Positions 8,067-16,561 of a stretch of 64,000 nucleotides of DNA are shown here, piece after piece. Each line of letters begins with the position of its first letter. Positions within the stretch are counted from its first letter, which is position 1. The notes under the pieces are model-generated. The model was given only the letters and a program-made list of their open reading frames with translations. It was not told the DNA's origin and made no database searches. Position numbers and translations under genes: made by a program. Location of the stretch: positions 868,001-932,000 of the forward strand of contig NZ_WHUV01000002.1 in NCBI RefSeq assembly GCF_009380155.1, written 5' to 3'. This DNA is from Pseudomonas piscis. Lineage in GTDB: Bacteria; Pseudomonadota; Gammaproteobacteria; Pseudomonadales; Pseudomonadaceae.

Positions 8067-10616
8067 TCAATAGGCCGAATCGCTGGCCGCCACCGCGTCT
8101 TCGCTGCTGGCGCTGCGTTTGCGCGAGGCTGGCTTGGCGCCCTGCTCGAAGTGCGCCTGGCGCTGCTGCAAGGCCTCCAGCAAACCGAAGTCCTGCGGGA
8201 AGTCGTCCACCTGGATCGCGTGGTCACCGTACTCTACGTAGCGGTCGAGCAACTCATCCTCGTCCTGGCTGATCAACTGCAGCTCCAGAGCCTGTACTCG
8301 CCAAGCGTCGAAGGCCGTGCGGGAGATCGGCAGCGGCCCCAGGGTGCCCTGCTTGATCGCCGGCTTGAGTCGCGCCTCGATCAGCTCCACCTGCGGTTGC
8401 AGGCGGAACGCCAGTTCGCCGTAGGCCAGCTTGTCGATGTCCGGTTGCGGAATGTAGGAGTCGGCCAGCAGGCGGTCGCGGGTCGCGCCCGGGGTCTGTA
8501 CCAGTTCGGCGACTTCCGCCAGCAGGCGGTCGCTGGGTTTGTTCTGGGGAATGCCGAACGGGAAGCTCAGGCCGCGAATGATCCGCGCCGCCGCCTTGGA
8601 CGGATAGTTTTCCAACACTTCGGCCAGGGCTTCATGAGCTCGCAGCAGCGCGTCCTGGGCAGCCCAGTGCACCAGGGGCAGATCGGCCTGGGGCCGGCCA
8701 TCGTCCTCGAAGCGCTTGAACACGCAGGACAGGATGTACAGCTGGGAGAGAATGTCGCCCAAACGCCCGGTGATGCTTTCCTTGCGCTTGAGCGCGCCGC
8801 CCAACACGCCCATGGAGATGTCCGAAGCCAGGGCCAGCACCACCGACAGGCGCTCGACCTGGCGGTAGTAAGGCGCCAGGGCCTTGTCGGTGTTGCCCGG
8901 GGTCTTGATCAGGCGCCCGCCGGTAACCGCATGCACGGCAGCACGCACGGTGTTGGCGAAGACGAAGCTGATATGGCCGAACATGGCGCTGTCGAACGCT
9001 TCCAGGCCCTTGCGCCCGGTATCGCGGGCCGCCTCCATCTCGCGAAAGACGTAAGGATGGCAACGGATCAGCCCCTGGCCGTAGATGATCAGGCAGCGGG
9101 TCATGATGTTCGCGCCTTCCACGGTGATGGCGATCGGGCTCTGCTGGTAGGCGCGGGCCAGGAAGTTGTTGGGCCCCATGCAGATACCCTTGCCGGCGAC
9201 GATATCCATACCATCGTTGACGATGATCCGCGCGCGCTCGGTGACGTGGTATTTGGCGATGGCCGAGATCACCGAGGGTTTCTCGCCGGCATCCAGGGAC
9301 GCCACCGATACCCGGCGCACCGAATCACAGGCGTACAGGTGCCCGGACATGCGCGCCAGGGGTGCCTGGACGCCCTCGAACTTGCCGATGGGCAAGCCGA
9401 ACTGCTTGCGCATCGCCGCATAGGCGGTGGTGCCACGGACCGCGACCTTGCCCAGGCCGACGTTGGACGACGGCAGGGAAATCGCCCGTCCGGCGGCCAG
9501 GCACTCCATCAGCATGCGCCAGCCGTTGCCCACCTGCGCCGCGCCGCCAATCACCCACTCCAGGGGAATGAACACATCCTTGCCGGTGGTCGGGCCGTTC
9601 TGGAATACCGCGTTCAGCGGCCAATGCCGACGTCCGGTATTCACCCCCGGATGGGTAGTGGGAATCAGTGCGCAGGTGATGCCCAGGCTGCCCTTCTTGC
9701 CCAGCAGGCCGTCCGGGTCTTCGGCGCGAAAGGCCAGGCCCAGCACGGTGGCGATCGGCCCCAGGGTGATGTAGCGCTTGTCCCAGGTGACACGAAAGCC
9801 CAGCACTTCCTGGCCCTCGAACTGGCCCTTGCAGACCACGCCGGTATCGGGGATGGCCCCGGCGTCGGAACCGGCATAGGGGCTGGTCAGGGCAAAGCAC
9901 GGAATGTCTTCGCCACGGGCCAGGCGCGGCAGGTAGTGCTGGCGCTGGGCCTCGGTGCCGTAGTGCAGCAGCAGCTCGGCCGGGCCCAAGGAGTTGGGCA
10001 CCATGACCGAGATCGCCGCTGCCGAGCAGCGGGTGGAAAGCTTCATCACCACCTGGGAATGGGCATAGTGGGAGAAACCTTTGCCGCCGTACTGCTTGGG
10101 AATGATCATCCCCAGGAAGCCGGCTTCCTTGGTGTACTGCCAGGCCTTTGGCGACAGGTCCTGCCAGACCTGGGTGGTTTCCCAGTCGTTGGCCATGTCG
10201 CACAGGGTTTCCACTTCGTTGTCCATGAACGCCTGTTCCTCGGCGCTCAGGCTGGCCGGCGCGGCGCCCAGCAGGCGCTTCCAGTCAGGCTTGCCGCTGA
10301 ACAGCTCGGCATCCCACCACACGGTGCCGGACTCGATGGCTGCGCGTTCGGTATCGGACATGGCCGGCATGATCTTGCGAAACATCGCCAGGGCCTTGCT
10401 GGTGAGCAAGACGCGGCGCAGGGGCTTAACCGTCATCAGGGCCGCCGGCAGCACCACCAGCAACACGCCCAGGGCCAGGCCCAGGGTGCCCACCAGGCTC
10501 AGCAGATGACCAGCCGCCAGCCACACCAGGCCGGCGCCCAGCCACAGGGCCGCGCTCGCCTGTCGATACGCCAGGGCCAGCGCCGCGGCAACTCCCACCA
10601 ATAACCAGACAATCAT
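8067..10616 (-). CDS. fadE: Acyl-CoA dehydrogenase (FadE type), first gene of beta-oxidation operon
   Basis: This 849-residue protein has two N-terminal hydrophobic segments (about residues 2-20 and 28-60) before the ACAD core, as in FadE, which is larger than soluble acyl-CoA dehydrogenases. The core has the SALTSPYAGSDAG-like segment and the FAD-binding/catalytic region ending near GKGICMGPNNFLARAYQ. It catalyses the first, FAD-dependent step of beta-oxidation. AGAGAGG lies upstream of ATG 10616. It is followed at close spacing by fabG, maoC, thiolase and fadD, all on the minus strand, and preceded by an AT-rich region with inverted repeats. Confidence 0.88.
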   Translation of the reverse strand: MIVWLLVGVAAALALAYRQASAALWLGAGLVWLAAGHLLSLVGTLGLALGVLLVVLPAALMTVKPLRRVLLTSKALAMFRKIMPAMSDTERAAIESGTVWWDAELFSGKPDWKRLLGAAPASLSAEEQAFMDNEVETLCDMANDWETTQVWQDLSPKAWQYTKEAGFLGMIIPKQYGGKGFSHYAHSQVVMKLSTRCSAAAISVMVPNSLGPAELLLHYGTEAQRQHYLPRLARGEDIPCFALTSPYAGSDAGAIPDTGVVCKGQFEGQEVLGFRVTWDKRYITLGPIATVLGLAFRAEDPDGLLGKKGSLGITCALIPTTHPGVNTGRRHWPLNAVFQNGPTTGKDVFIPLEWVIGGAAQVGNGWRMLMECLAAGRAISLPSSNVGLGKVAVRGTTAYAAMRKQFGLPIGKFEGVQAPLARMSGHLYACDSVRRVSVASLDAGEKPSVISAIAKYHVTERARIIVNDGMDIVAGKGICMGPNNFLARAYQQSPIAITVEGANIMTRCLIIYGQGLIRCHPYVFREMEAARDTGRKGLEAFDSAMFGHISFVFANTVRAAVHAVTGGRLIKTPGNTDKALAPYYRQVERLSVVLALASDISMGVLGGALKRKESITGRLGDILSQLYILSCVFKRFEDDGRPQADLPLVHWAAQDALLRAHEALAEVLENYPSKAAARIIRGLSFPFGIPQNKPSDRLLAEVAELVQTPGATRDRLLADSYIPQPDIDKLAYGELAFRLQPQVELIEARLKPAIKQGTLGPLPISRTAFDAWRVQALELQLISQDEDELLDRYVEYGDHAIQVDDFPQDFGLLEALQQRQAHFEQGAKPASRKRSASSEDAVAASDSAY

Positions 10617-10708
10617 GGAATACCTCTCTTGTTCTAACGAGACAGCTCCTTGGAGCCCGGGCGTTGTGCCGGCCCCTCGGAAACCACACTACAAAGGAAC
10701 CAAGCGCG

Positions 10709-10748
10709 TTTCAAATTTTATTTTGAAATTTTTATTTAACGAATTTCA
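10709..10748. promoter_or_regulatory. Cluster of AT-rich inverted half-sites upstream of fadE operon
   Basis: TTTCAAA (10709-10715) and TTTGAAA (10722-10728) form a 7-bp inverted repeat with 6 nt between. TGAAATT (10724-10730) and AATTTCA (10742-10748) form a second, overlapping one with an 11-nt spacer. The sites lie 93-132 bp upstream of the fadE start. An operator for a fatty-acid or alkane responsive regulator is the likely meaning, but it does not fit the PsrA consensus I know. Confidence 0.45.
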
Positions 10749-10801
10749 GCAAAACGAAATGGCCGAACGGAGTCAGCCTGGGGTTGAAAAAAATGAATGA
10801 A

Positions 10802-10859
10802 AACGGGCCCTGGAACGGCCCGTTCAGTCAACGACAGCAGCGCAATCCTTTGGCGCTGC
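10802..10859 (-). terminator. Hairpin terminators after the fadL-type gene
   Basis: Two stem-loops lie just past the FadL-type stop. GCAGCGC (10837-10843) pairs with 10853-10859. AACGGGCC (10802-10809) pairs with GGCCCGTT (10817-10824) and, read on the minus strand, is followed by TTTTC and further T-rich sequence. The second looks like a rho-independent terminator separating fadL from the fadE operon. Confidence 0.6.
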
Positions 10860-10883
10860 CGTTGTGTCTTGCGGGGTCAGCCC

Positions 10884-12326
10884 TTAGAAGTGATAGGTCG
10901 CGGACAGGCTGACCACCTCGCCCTTGGCGTTGACCTTGCCGTCCAATCGCGAGGCACCGAGACGATCCACGTTCTGGGTCTTGATCTTGGCTTCCTTGAC
11001 GAATTGCCGCGAGTAGGCACCGTCGATGGTCAGGCCGGGAATGGCCTTTATGTCATAACCAAAACCCAGGGAAGTGAACCAGCGGTCGTTGTCCGGAATA
11101 CGCGGGTCACGCGTCTCGTTCCGGGTAGGCGTCTGGTCATAGGCCACACCGGCACGCAGGGTCAACTGGTCGGTAAACCGGTAATCGCCACCCAGTGAGT
11201 ACATCATGGTGTTCTTGTACTTGTAGGGGATCGACACCAGGGTATTGCCCTGGGACTTCAGGGTCAGGTCCTCGAATGACGACCACTCGGTCCAGAGCAT
11301 GCTGGCACCCAGGGTGAAACGATCATCGAACACGTGTACCCAATCCAGGCCGATGGTGGCCGGAATATCCAGCTTGGCCGAGGCTTTGGCGCCATCCGGA
11401 TTGAGCCTCAGATCAGAATAAGCCGCTTCCACCAGCGGCTTCCCGTTAATCACGGGCGCCGTCATGGCATTGCGACCAAACTCATCGGCATAGATGTTGT
11501 ATTTACCCTTCATATTATTCTTGATCTTGGCGTGATAATTCAGGCCAAGAGTGTCGCGGTCCGTGGGTTTCCAGACCACACCCGTGAACCAGCCCACCGA
11601 GGTGTTATCCACCTTGACGCGCATCAGGTTCGACCCCACTCCTGATGGAAAGGGAACTCCGCCGAGCCCTGGCGAAACCGCGGCAGCGCCCGTCAGGTTG
11701 AGGTTCTGGCTGACGAAACCCTTACTGTGCTGGACGATGACACCAGCGCCCAGGGAGAAATCATCATTGACTTTGAACGACAGGGATCCGGTCAGACCCA
11801 CCGTCTCGATCTTGGTATCGACTGCGAAATCGCGGATCTTGGAATTGTTTTCATCCCAGGTACTGCGCATGCCCATGGGCACCACCTGGCTGAGCCCGAA
11901 GGCGAACCGATCATTGATCGGAACCACCATGAAACCTGTTGGCAGCCAGGCGGTGAAGCCGCCTTGTCCACCATTGCCATTCAGAGGCACCGGGGCGCCT
12001 TGTCCTCCGTTTGCATCAATCGGTATGGTAGTTGCCGGGTTGCCTTGGTAATCGAAGGCATCTCCTTTGTACTTCATCTTGATGCGGGCATAGTCGACCG
12101 TCATCTGGACCACGTTCTGGTCGATGAATGCCATGGCCGCCGGGTTGTTGAAGGCTGCACTTGGATCGTTCTTGAACAGAGAACCACCACCGAAGGCCCG
12201 GCCCCACCCAGGAGCACCATAGGTGGGCGTGGAAAAGCCACCTGCCTGCACTGTACCGATAGCGCTGAAGCTCCCCAGTATCGCCAGTGCTACTGCTGCG
12301 CGCAGCTGTTGTTTCTTATTATTCAT
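10884..12326 (-). CDS. FadL/OmpP1/TodX-family outer-membrane transporter for fatty acids or hydrocarbons
   Basis: This 480-residue outer-membrane beta-barrel has a Sec signal (MNNKKQQLRAAVALAILGSF... cleaved near VQA-GG), the N-terminal hatch motif with NNPAAMAF, and a C-terminal aromatic residue (SATYHF) recognised by the Bam complex. A Gly-rich NGGQG pair sits in an extracellular-loop position around residues 93-110. ATG 12326 is preferred over upstream 12362 because AAGGAGAGGGGC precedes it. The position between AlkB/Pra genes and the beta-oxidation operon points to uptake of alkanes or long-chain fatty acids. Exact substrate is inferred, not shown. Confidence 0.85.
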   Translation of the reverse strand: MNNKKQQLRAAVALAILGSFSAIGTVQAGGFSTPTYGAPGWGRAFGGGSLFKNDPSAAFNNPAAMAFIDQNVVQMTVDYARIKMKYKGDAFDYQGNPATTIPIDANGGQGAPVPLNGNGGQGGFTAWLPTGFMVVPINDRFAFGLSQVVPMGMRSTWDENNSKIRDFAVDTKIETVGLTGSLSFKVNDDFSLGAGVIVQHSKGFVSQNLNLTGAAAVSPGLGGVPFPSGVGSNLMRVKVDNTSVGWFTGVVWKPTDRDTLGLNYHAKIKNNMKGKYNIYADEFGRNAMTAPVINGKPLVEAAYSDLRLNPDGAKASAKLDIPATIGLDWVHVFDDRFTLGASMLWTEWSSFEDLTLKSQGNTLVSIPYKYKNTMMYSLGGDYRFTDQLTLRAGVAYDQTPTRNETRDPRIPDNDRWFTSLGFGYDIKAIPGLTIDGAYSRQFVKEAKIKTQNVDRLGASRLDGKVNAKGEVVSLSATYHF

Positions 12327-12387
12327 GCCCCTCTCCTTATTCTTATAGATGACAAGCGACACTGCAGGGCAACCCTTGCCCGCAGAT

Positions 12388-12409
12388 CACCGCCTCTTGC
12401 GAGGCGGTG
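12388..12409 (-). terminator. Stem-loop with GCAA tetraloop between praB and fadL-type gene
   Basis: CACCGCCTC (12388-12396) and GAGGCGGTG (12401-12409) form a perfect 9-bp stem; on the minus strand the loop is GCAA, a GNRA tetraloop. There is no T-run, so it may be an mRNA-stabilising or attenuating hairpin rather than a full terminator. Confidence 0.5.
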
Positions 12410-12448
12410 TCCTTCAGCGGGTGATCAGCCCTTGGTTCCAGCCAATGC

Positions 12449-12955
12449 TTAAATCACTTTGGCCTTAGGATCCGGCTTGGCATTCAGGACATCGACGGTG
12501 CAACCACCGGCCAGAGACTGAGGAGTACTCAGGCTGAGGGAGTTGGTGGTGTTGCTCCAGGCCACAGCGATCGTGGTTGGGCCGCAGTTGGTGGACGGGA
12601 AGGATGAAATGCTGTAGCCCACATTGGTCACGGTGCCGGCGGTGGTGCTATTGGCTGTCAGGGTCCATGGCAAACCGGTGATCTTCGGCAAGCTGCACAG
12701 TGGATTGCTGCCGCTGACAGTCGCGCCGGTGATGCTGGCAACGCCGTTGTTGATGGAGCCGCTGAAATTGATATTGCAAGTTACTGGCGCGCCAAACGAC
12801 GAAGGCGAACGTACGGTGATGCTGCCGCCCGGAGTGGTGAAGTTACCACTCGTAGCTCCGCTATCGAAAACGATACTGGCAGCGTTAGCCATGGAGGCAG
12901 CGCCCAGGCAGGTGAAAAGAGCAGTAGCGGACACGAGAGTTTTGATGCCTTTCAT
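12449..12955 (-). CDS. praB: Secreted alkane-oxidation activator, PraB family
   Basis: This 168-residue exported protein has a signal peptide ending near MANA-AS. The mature part is Ser/Thr/Gly-rich, low in charge, with four spaced cysteines that likely form disulfides. It resembles the Pra protein-activator family reported from alkane-grown Pseudomonas aeruginosa; that assignment rests on family recall plus context between alkB and a FadL-type gene. GAGG lies upstream of ATG 12955. It is a clear paralogue of the next gene upstream (13090-13581): both share a C-terminal GGCT(V/I) element and a CGP(T/S)T...W(S/N)N(T/S)T segment. The molecular mechanism is not known to me. Confidence 0.65.
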   Translation of the reverse strand: MKGIKTLVSATALFTCLGAASMANAASIVFDSGATSGNFTTPGGSITVRSPSSFGAPVTCNINFSGSINNGVASITGATVSGSNPLCSLPKITGLPWTLTANSTTAGTVTNVGYSISSFPSTNCGPTTIAVAWSNTTNSLSLSTPQSLAGGCTVDVLNAKPDPKAKVI

Positions 12956-13089
12956 TGTTGTTTTTCCTCACATGTATGGCGATTTATTCGCCGGGGGTTA
13001 ATGGCCCTGAACGAGACGACGCGGAGAACAACGACCGAGCTTCCCTTTCCAGCCAAATCTTCAATTCGTTTTATAGGTACACCGTCGAC

Positions 13090-13581
13090 TCAGGGCGCGA
13101 CCCGGAACGTGGGCGGCATCTGGATCGATACGGTCTTGATGGTGCAACCGCCGTCGAGGCTGACCTGGGTCGCCTCGAGCTTGCCGGTGCTGTTGTTCCA
13201 GCTACCTTCGGCGGTGCTCGGCCCGCACTCGCCCCCCACCAGGGGCGCGTGCACCGTGACTCGGATACCTGACATGGCGCCGCTGGTTTCATCCTTGGCG
13301 ACCAGCTTCCAGGGCAAGTGCGTGGCTTCGACCTGGCCACACTTGAGCCCGCCGCTGAAATCCACTTGCTCGACACTGGCATAGCTACCGTCGGCGCTGA
13401 CCTTGCCGCTGACCTGGATGGTGCAATCGGCGTTGATGATGCTCTTGGCGAAACTGATGGGGCCCTTGGCGGTGAACGGCGTATTGGCCGGCTCGATACG
13501 CGCGGCCTCGGCAGCACCCATCAGCGACACCCCCACCAGGACAACGAACAGACGGGCTGCGAATAGCGGTGAGATAGACAT
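13090..13581 (-). CDS. Secreted Pra-like protein, paralogue of the adjacent praB product
   Basis: This 163-residue protein has a signal peptide ending near GAAEA-AR. Its Cys-containing beta-rich mature part aligns along its length with the product of 12449-12955: CTIQVSGKV with CNINFSGSI, LPWKLVAKDETSG with LPWTLTANSTTAG, CGPSTAEGSWNNSTG with CGPTTIAVAWSNTTN. AAGGAAG precedes ATG 13581. It lies 156 bp downstream of alkB on the same strand. A role in solubilising or contacting hydrocarbons is inferred from Pra literature and context. Another option is a general surface-associated protein of unknown function. Confidence 0.6.
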   Translation of the reverse strand: MSISPLFAARLFVVLVGVSLMGAAEAARIEPANTPFTAKGPISFAKSIINADCTIQVSGKVSADGSYASVEQVDFSGGLKCGQVEATHLPWKLVAKDETSGAMSGIRVTVHAPLVGGECGPSTAEGSWNNSTGKLEATQVSLDGGCTIKTVSIQMPPTFRVAP

Positions 13582-13737
13582 CCGTGACTTCCTTACAGTT
13601 GCTTATTGTTGTTGTCGGTCAACGTGTTTAAGGACTTCTGTCTTGCTTTGCTCACCGCTCAAGGGGCGAATCGCAGGTGAACACGACCTATTCACGAGCA
13701 CTTGAGGTGGTGAGCAGTACAACTAAAAAGCGGTATC

Positions 13738-15015
13738 TCAATCGGTTGCGTTGAAGCCGTAACGCTTGAGAATCTCGGCGCGCTTGGCCGGGTGAATGTT
13801 GGCCAGTCGTACGTCACCCGAGTAGTGAGCCAGCACCCGATGGTCCATCAGCCGGCGCCAGAGGAACGGCACGTAGGCCCAGACGATCATGGTGGCGTAG
13901 CCGTAGGGCAACTGGGGTGACTCGTCGAAGTGGCGCAGGGCCTGGTACGCACGGGTCGGGTTGGCATGGTGGTCCGAGTGCCGCTGCAGTTGGAACAGGA
14001 AGATGTTGGTGACGATCCGGTTGCTGTTCCAGGAGTGACGTGGCGAGCAGCGCTCGTAGCGACCGTTGGCCTGTTTCTGGCGCAGCAGGCCGTAGTGCTC
14101 CACGTAGTTCACCACCTCCAGCAGGGAGAAACCGTAGATGCCCTGGATCACCAGGAAAGGAATCACCGCGACACCGAGCCAGGCGATCAACACGCCCCAC
14201 AGCACCGCGCTGTAAGCCCAGGAACTGAGTACGGTGTTTTTCCAGTGCAGGGTCGGCAGGCCCTGCTTGCGCAGCCGCTCGCTCTCCAGGTGCCAGGCCG
14301 AGCGCAGGCTGAACCATACGGTGCGAGGCAGGAAACTCCAGAACGATTCACCCAGGCGCGAGCTGGCGGGATCTTCCGGCGTTGCTACGCGAACATGGTG
14401 CCCGCGGTTATGTTCGACGAAGAAGTGTCCATAGAAGGTCGAAGCCAGGGCCAGCTTGGCCAGGAACTTGGCCATCGGCAGGTTCTTGTGCCCCAGTTCA
14501 TGGGCGATGTTGATGGCGATGCCGGTGGCCGCGCCAGTGGACATGGCCATGCCTATATAGGTGAACCAGGTCACGCTGCCATGCAACTGCGAACGCTCGG
14601 TGACGAATGCCGCGAAGTTCGCCAGGCCGCCCTGCAGGTGCAACTGCTCACTCAACTGGACCAAACCGCCGGCCATGACCCAGTCCACCCCGTGGACCGC
14701 CATCCAGGCGGTGACGACCAGGGACAGCACCGAGAGCACGGCGCAGCTGTAGACGATGAAACGGTAGTAGGGTTGTTTTTCCAGGTCCGGAACGGCGGAC
14801 TCAGGCGGGTTGCTGGTGTCTTCGCCGATCAGCCCGTCGATCAGGGGAATCAGGCCGAAAATTACCAGTACACCGATCCACCAGGAGAGCTGGACGCCGG
14901 TGAGGAGCGCGAACACTCCGGACAACAAGGGGGTGATCATGGGCAAGGTACCCAGCCACCACAGGTGACGCTTGCCATCGGTCCAGACTTGAGGTGCCGC
15001 CACTGAAATATTCAT
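13738..15015 (-). CDS. alkB: Alkane 1-monooxygenase (AlkB-type integral-membrane diiron hydroxylase)
   Basis: This 425-residue enzyme has the histidine boxes of membrane hydroxylases: HELGHK, HNRGHH and QRHSDHH, plus the fourth NYVEHYGL motif. Hydrophobic segments at about residues 18-60, 75-115 and 250-290 give the expected multi-spanning topology. It hydroxylates the terminal carbon of n-alkanes using electrons from rubredoxin; no rubredoxin or rubredoxin reductase gene is seen in this window. GGAGG precedes ATG 15015. Downstream genes (two Pra-like, FadL-type, then fadE operon) form a coherent hydrocarbon-use region. Confidence 0.92.
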   Translation of the reverse strand: MNISVAAPQVWTDGKRHLWWLGTLPMITPLLSGVFALLTGVQLSWWIGVLVIFGLIPLIDGLIGEDTSNPPESAVPDLEKQPYYRFIVYSCAVLSVLSLVVTAWMAVHGVDWVMAGGLVQLSEQLHLQGGLANFAAFVTERSQLHGSVTWFTYIGMAMSTGAATGIAINIAHELGHKNLPMAKFLAKLALASTFYGHFFVEHNRGHHVRVATPEDPASSRLGESFWSFLPRTVWFSLRSAWHLESERLRKQGLPTLHWKNTVLSSWAYSAVLWGVLIAWLGVAVIPFLVIQGIYGFSLLEVVNYVEHYGLLRQKQANGRYERCSPRHSWNSNRIVTNIFLFQLQRHSDHHANPTRAYQALRHFDESPQLPYGYATMIVWAYVPFLWRRLMDHRVLAHYSGDVRLANIHPAKRAEILKRYGFNATD

Positions 15016-15155
15016 GGCAGCCTCCGCAGGATGGCAGTCGACAAGGATGCTATAAAGGAAAGCGCATCAGCGCTGTCCGAAGCGTGAATGAATGAAGATG
15101 AAGCGTGAAATGGCGGTATTTTCATTATTTTAACCACTCAATTGCACTTTCAAAA

Positions 15156-15180
15156 AAAACATTCAAAACATTTTTTTAAA
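15156..15180. promoter_or_regulatory. AT-rich operator-like repeat upstream of alkB
   Basis: AAAACATT is directly repeated at 15156-15163 and 15165-15172. The stretch 15162-15180 (TTCAAAACATTTTTTTAAA) is a near-palindrome and matches 17 of 19 bases of a stretch upstream of the Baeyer-Villiger operon at 16473-16491. The strand sense and the regulator are unknown. Confidence 0.45.
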
Positions 15181-15305
15181 ATAAATAGCGCGGATTCGAT
15201 AGCTCGTCAACTATTTTTTCAGTCTGTTTTGAATGTCGCCCGTAAAGCAGTTACAGCTGCTGCCAGAGTCGTCGCCAGGTACCGAAAGCACCCCGCATCA
15301 CGCCC

Positions 15306-16301
15306 CTAGCCTGCCCGTGAAGCCGCGAACGGCGGATGCAGCACCGTGGCGCTGCGTTGTGGCGCGGCCTGGGAAGCTACCTGATGGACCATCGCCACCA
15401 CGTGCTCCACGGCGCTGATGGGCAACATGTGCCCACGCCCCTGAACGATTTCCAGCATCAATCCCGGCACCTTGCCGACCATGGCTTCACCATGCCGGCG
15501 ATAGCTGAGCACCGGGTCCCTGGAGCCGTAGATCAAGCCCACCGGCAGCTTCAGGCTCGGGTAATGCTTGACCATGTCGGGCAAGTCCCGGTTGACCACG
15601 GCGATCTCGCTGGAAGCGTTGTAGAAGTTGTTCGAGCGCATGCCCAGCAAGCCGCCGCCGCGCACGTCGAAATCCTCGGGCACCGAGTCCGGGGCGAATA
15701 CCGCCTTGACCAGCTTGTGCCGACCGAGCATGGCCATGGGTGCCGCCAGCGTCAGCGACATCCAGCGGCGCAGCAGCGCCGGGCGCACCCCCAGGGACAG
15801 GAACACCAGGGGCAGCATGCGTTGGGGGTGGGTAAGCGGCGCGACCAGGACCAGTCCGGACACCGACTGCGGATGGTTCAACGCCAGGGACAAGGCGATG
15901 GCGCCGCCCAGTGAGTGCCCGAGCACCAGGGGCTGGTTCAAATCCAGGGCGCGAATGAACTTGGCGACCAGGCTGGCCTGGGCCGGCAGGTCCGCCGGCG
16001 CCCCGCGACTACGGGTGGAATAACCGGAACCTGGCCGATCCAGGGTGATCACCCGGTAGCGGTCACGCAACTGCGGCGCCAGGGAATGAGTCAGGTTGCG
16101 TCCACACCCGGACAGGCCGTGGATCATCAGCAAGGCGGGCCCCCTGCCCTCATCGGTGTAGTGCAGGCGCTCGCCACCGACTTCGAGGAAACGCCCATTG
16201 ATCGGCACTTGGCTTTCGATCCGGCGGTCGATGCGAAAACTCACCACCCAGAGCACCACGCTGACTACCAGGAATATCGCCGCCGCTATCAGCCATTCCA
16301 T
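15306..16301 (-). CDS. Alpha/beta hydrolase with N-terminal membrane anchor
   Basis: This 331-residue protein starts with a hydrophobic anchor (MEWLIAAAIFLVVSVVLWVV) and continues as an alpha/beta hydrolase: HGLSGCGRN oxyanion segment, nucleophile elbow GHSLGGA with Ser, acidic residue near YGSRDPV and C-terminal GRGHMLP His. ATG 16301 is chosen because it begins the anchor; the frame runs on to 16424 without support. It is divergent from the Baeyer-Villiger operon across 260 bp and lies behind alkB, so an esterase acting on esters formed by that monooxygenase is plausible but unproven. Confidence 0.8.
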   Translation of the reverse strand: MEWLIAAAIFLVVSVVLWVVSFRIDRRIESQVPINGRFLEVGGERLHYTDEGRGPALLMIHGLSGCGRNLTHSLAPQLRDRYRVITLDRPGSGYSTRSRGAPADLPAQASLVAKFIRALDLNQPLVLGHSLGGAIALSLALNHPQSVSGLVLVAPLTHPQRMLPLVFLSLGVRPALLRRWMSLTLAAPMAMLGRHKLVKAVFAPDSVPEDFDVRGGGLLGMRSNNFYNASSEIAVVNRDLPDMVKHYPSLKLPVGLIYGSRDPVLSYRRHGEAMVGKVPGLMLEIVQGRGHMLPISAVEHVVAMVHQVASQAAPQRSATVLHPPFAASRAG

Positions 16302-16472
16302 GACTCGCCCCCTCGAGCTGCCCCGCACCATGACCGGATCGGAATGATCTGGCTGGCTTGCCGGCCTGGCCTGGTGCCGCCTGTGGCGCTTCGTTCCGCT
16401 TGCGGAAGAGCCCCGTAAATCCACAGGCGACGAGCGCAGGTGACATTTGCAGGTGATTTATTTAAATTAATT

Positions 16473-16491
16473 TTTAAAACATTATTTTAAA
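16473..16491. promoter_or_regulatory. Palindromic AT-rich motif upstream of Baeyer-Villiger operon
   Basis: TTTAAAA (16473-16479), a 5-nt spacer CATTA, and TTTTAAA (16485-16491) form a perfect 7-bp inverted repeat 71-89 bp upstream of the ATG at 16562. It matches the alkB upstream motif at 17 of 19 positions. It lies in the divergent promoter region shared with the alpha/beta hydrolase gene. Confidence 0.45.
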
Positions 16492-16561
16492 TTGTGCAAT
16501 CCTGAGTTTTCATCCACGGACGAAAGTCACCCCAAGCGTCAATACAATCGAGGTACACACA

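Noticed and set aside
6432..10604. A 1390-codon open frame on the plus strand opposite fadE, fabG and maoC
   Set aside because: It is antisense to several well-supported genes, is His/Gln/Gly rich with no recognisable domain, and arises from the GC-rich codon bias of the real genes.
15016..15305. Possible small gene in the 290-bp gap upstream of alkB
   Set aside because: Short frames exist but none has a ribosome-binding site or recognisable product; the AT-rich part looks like a promoter region.
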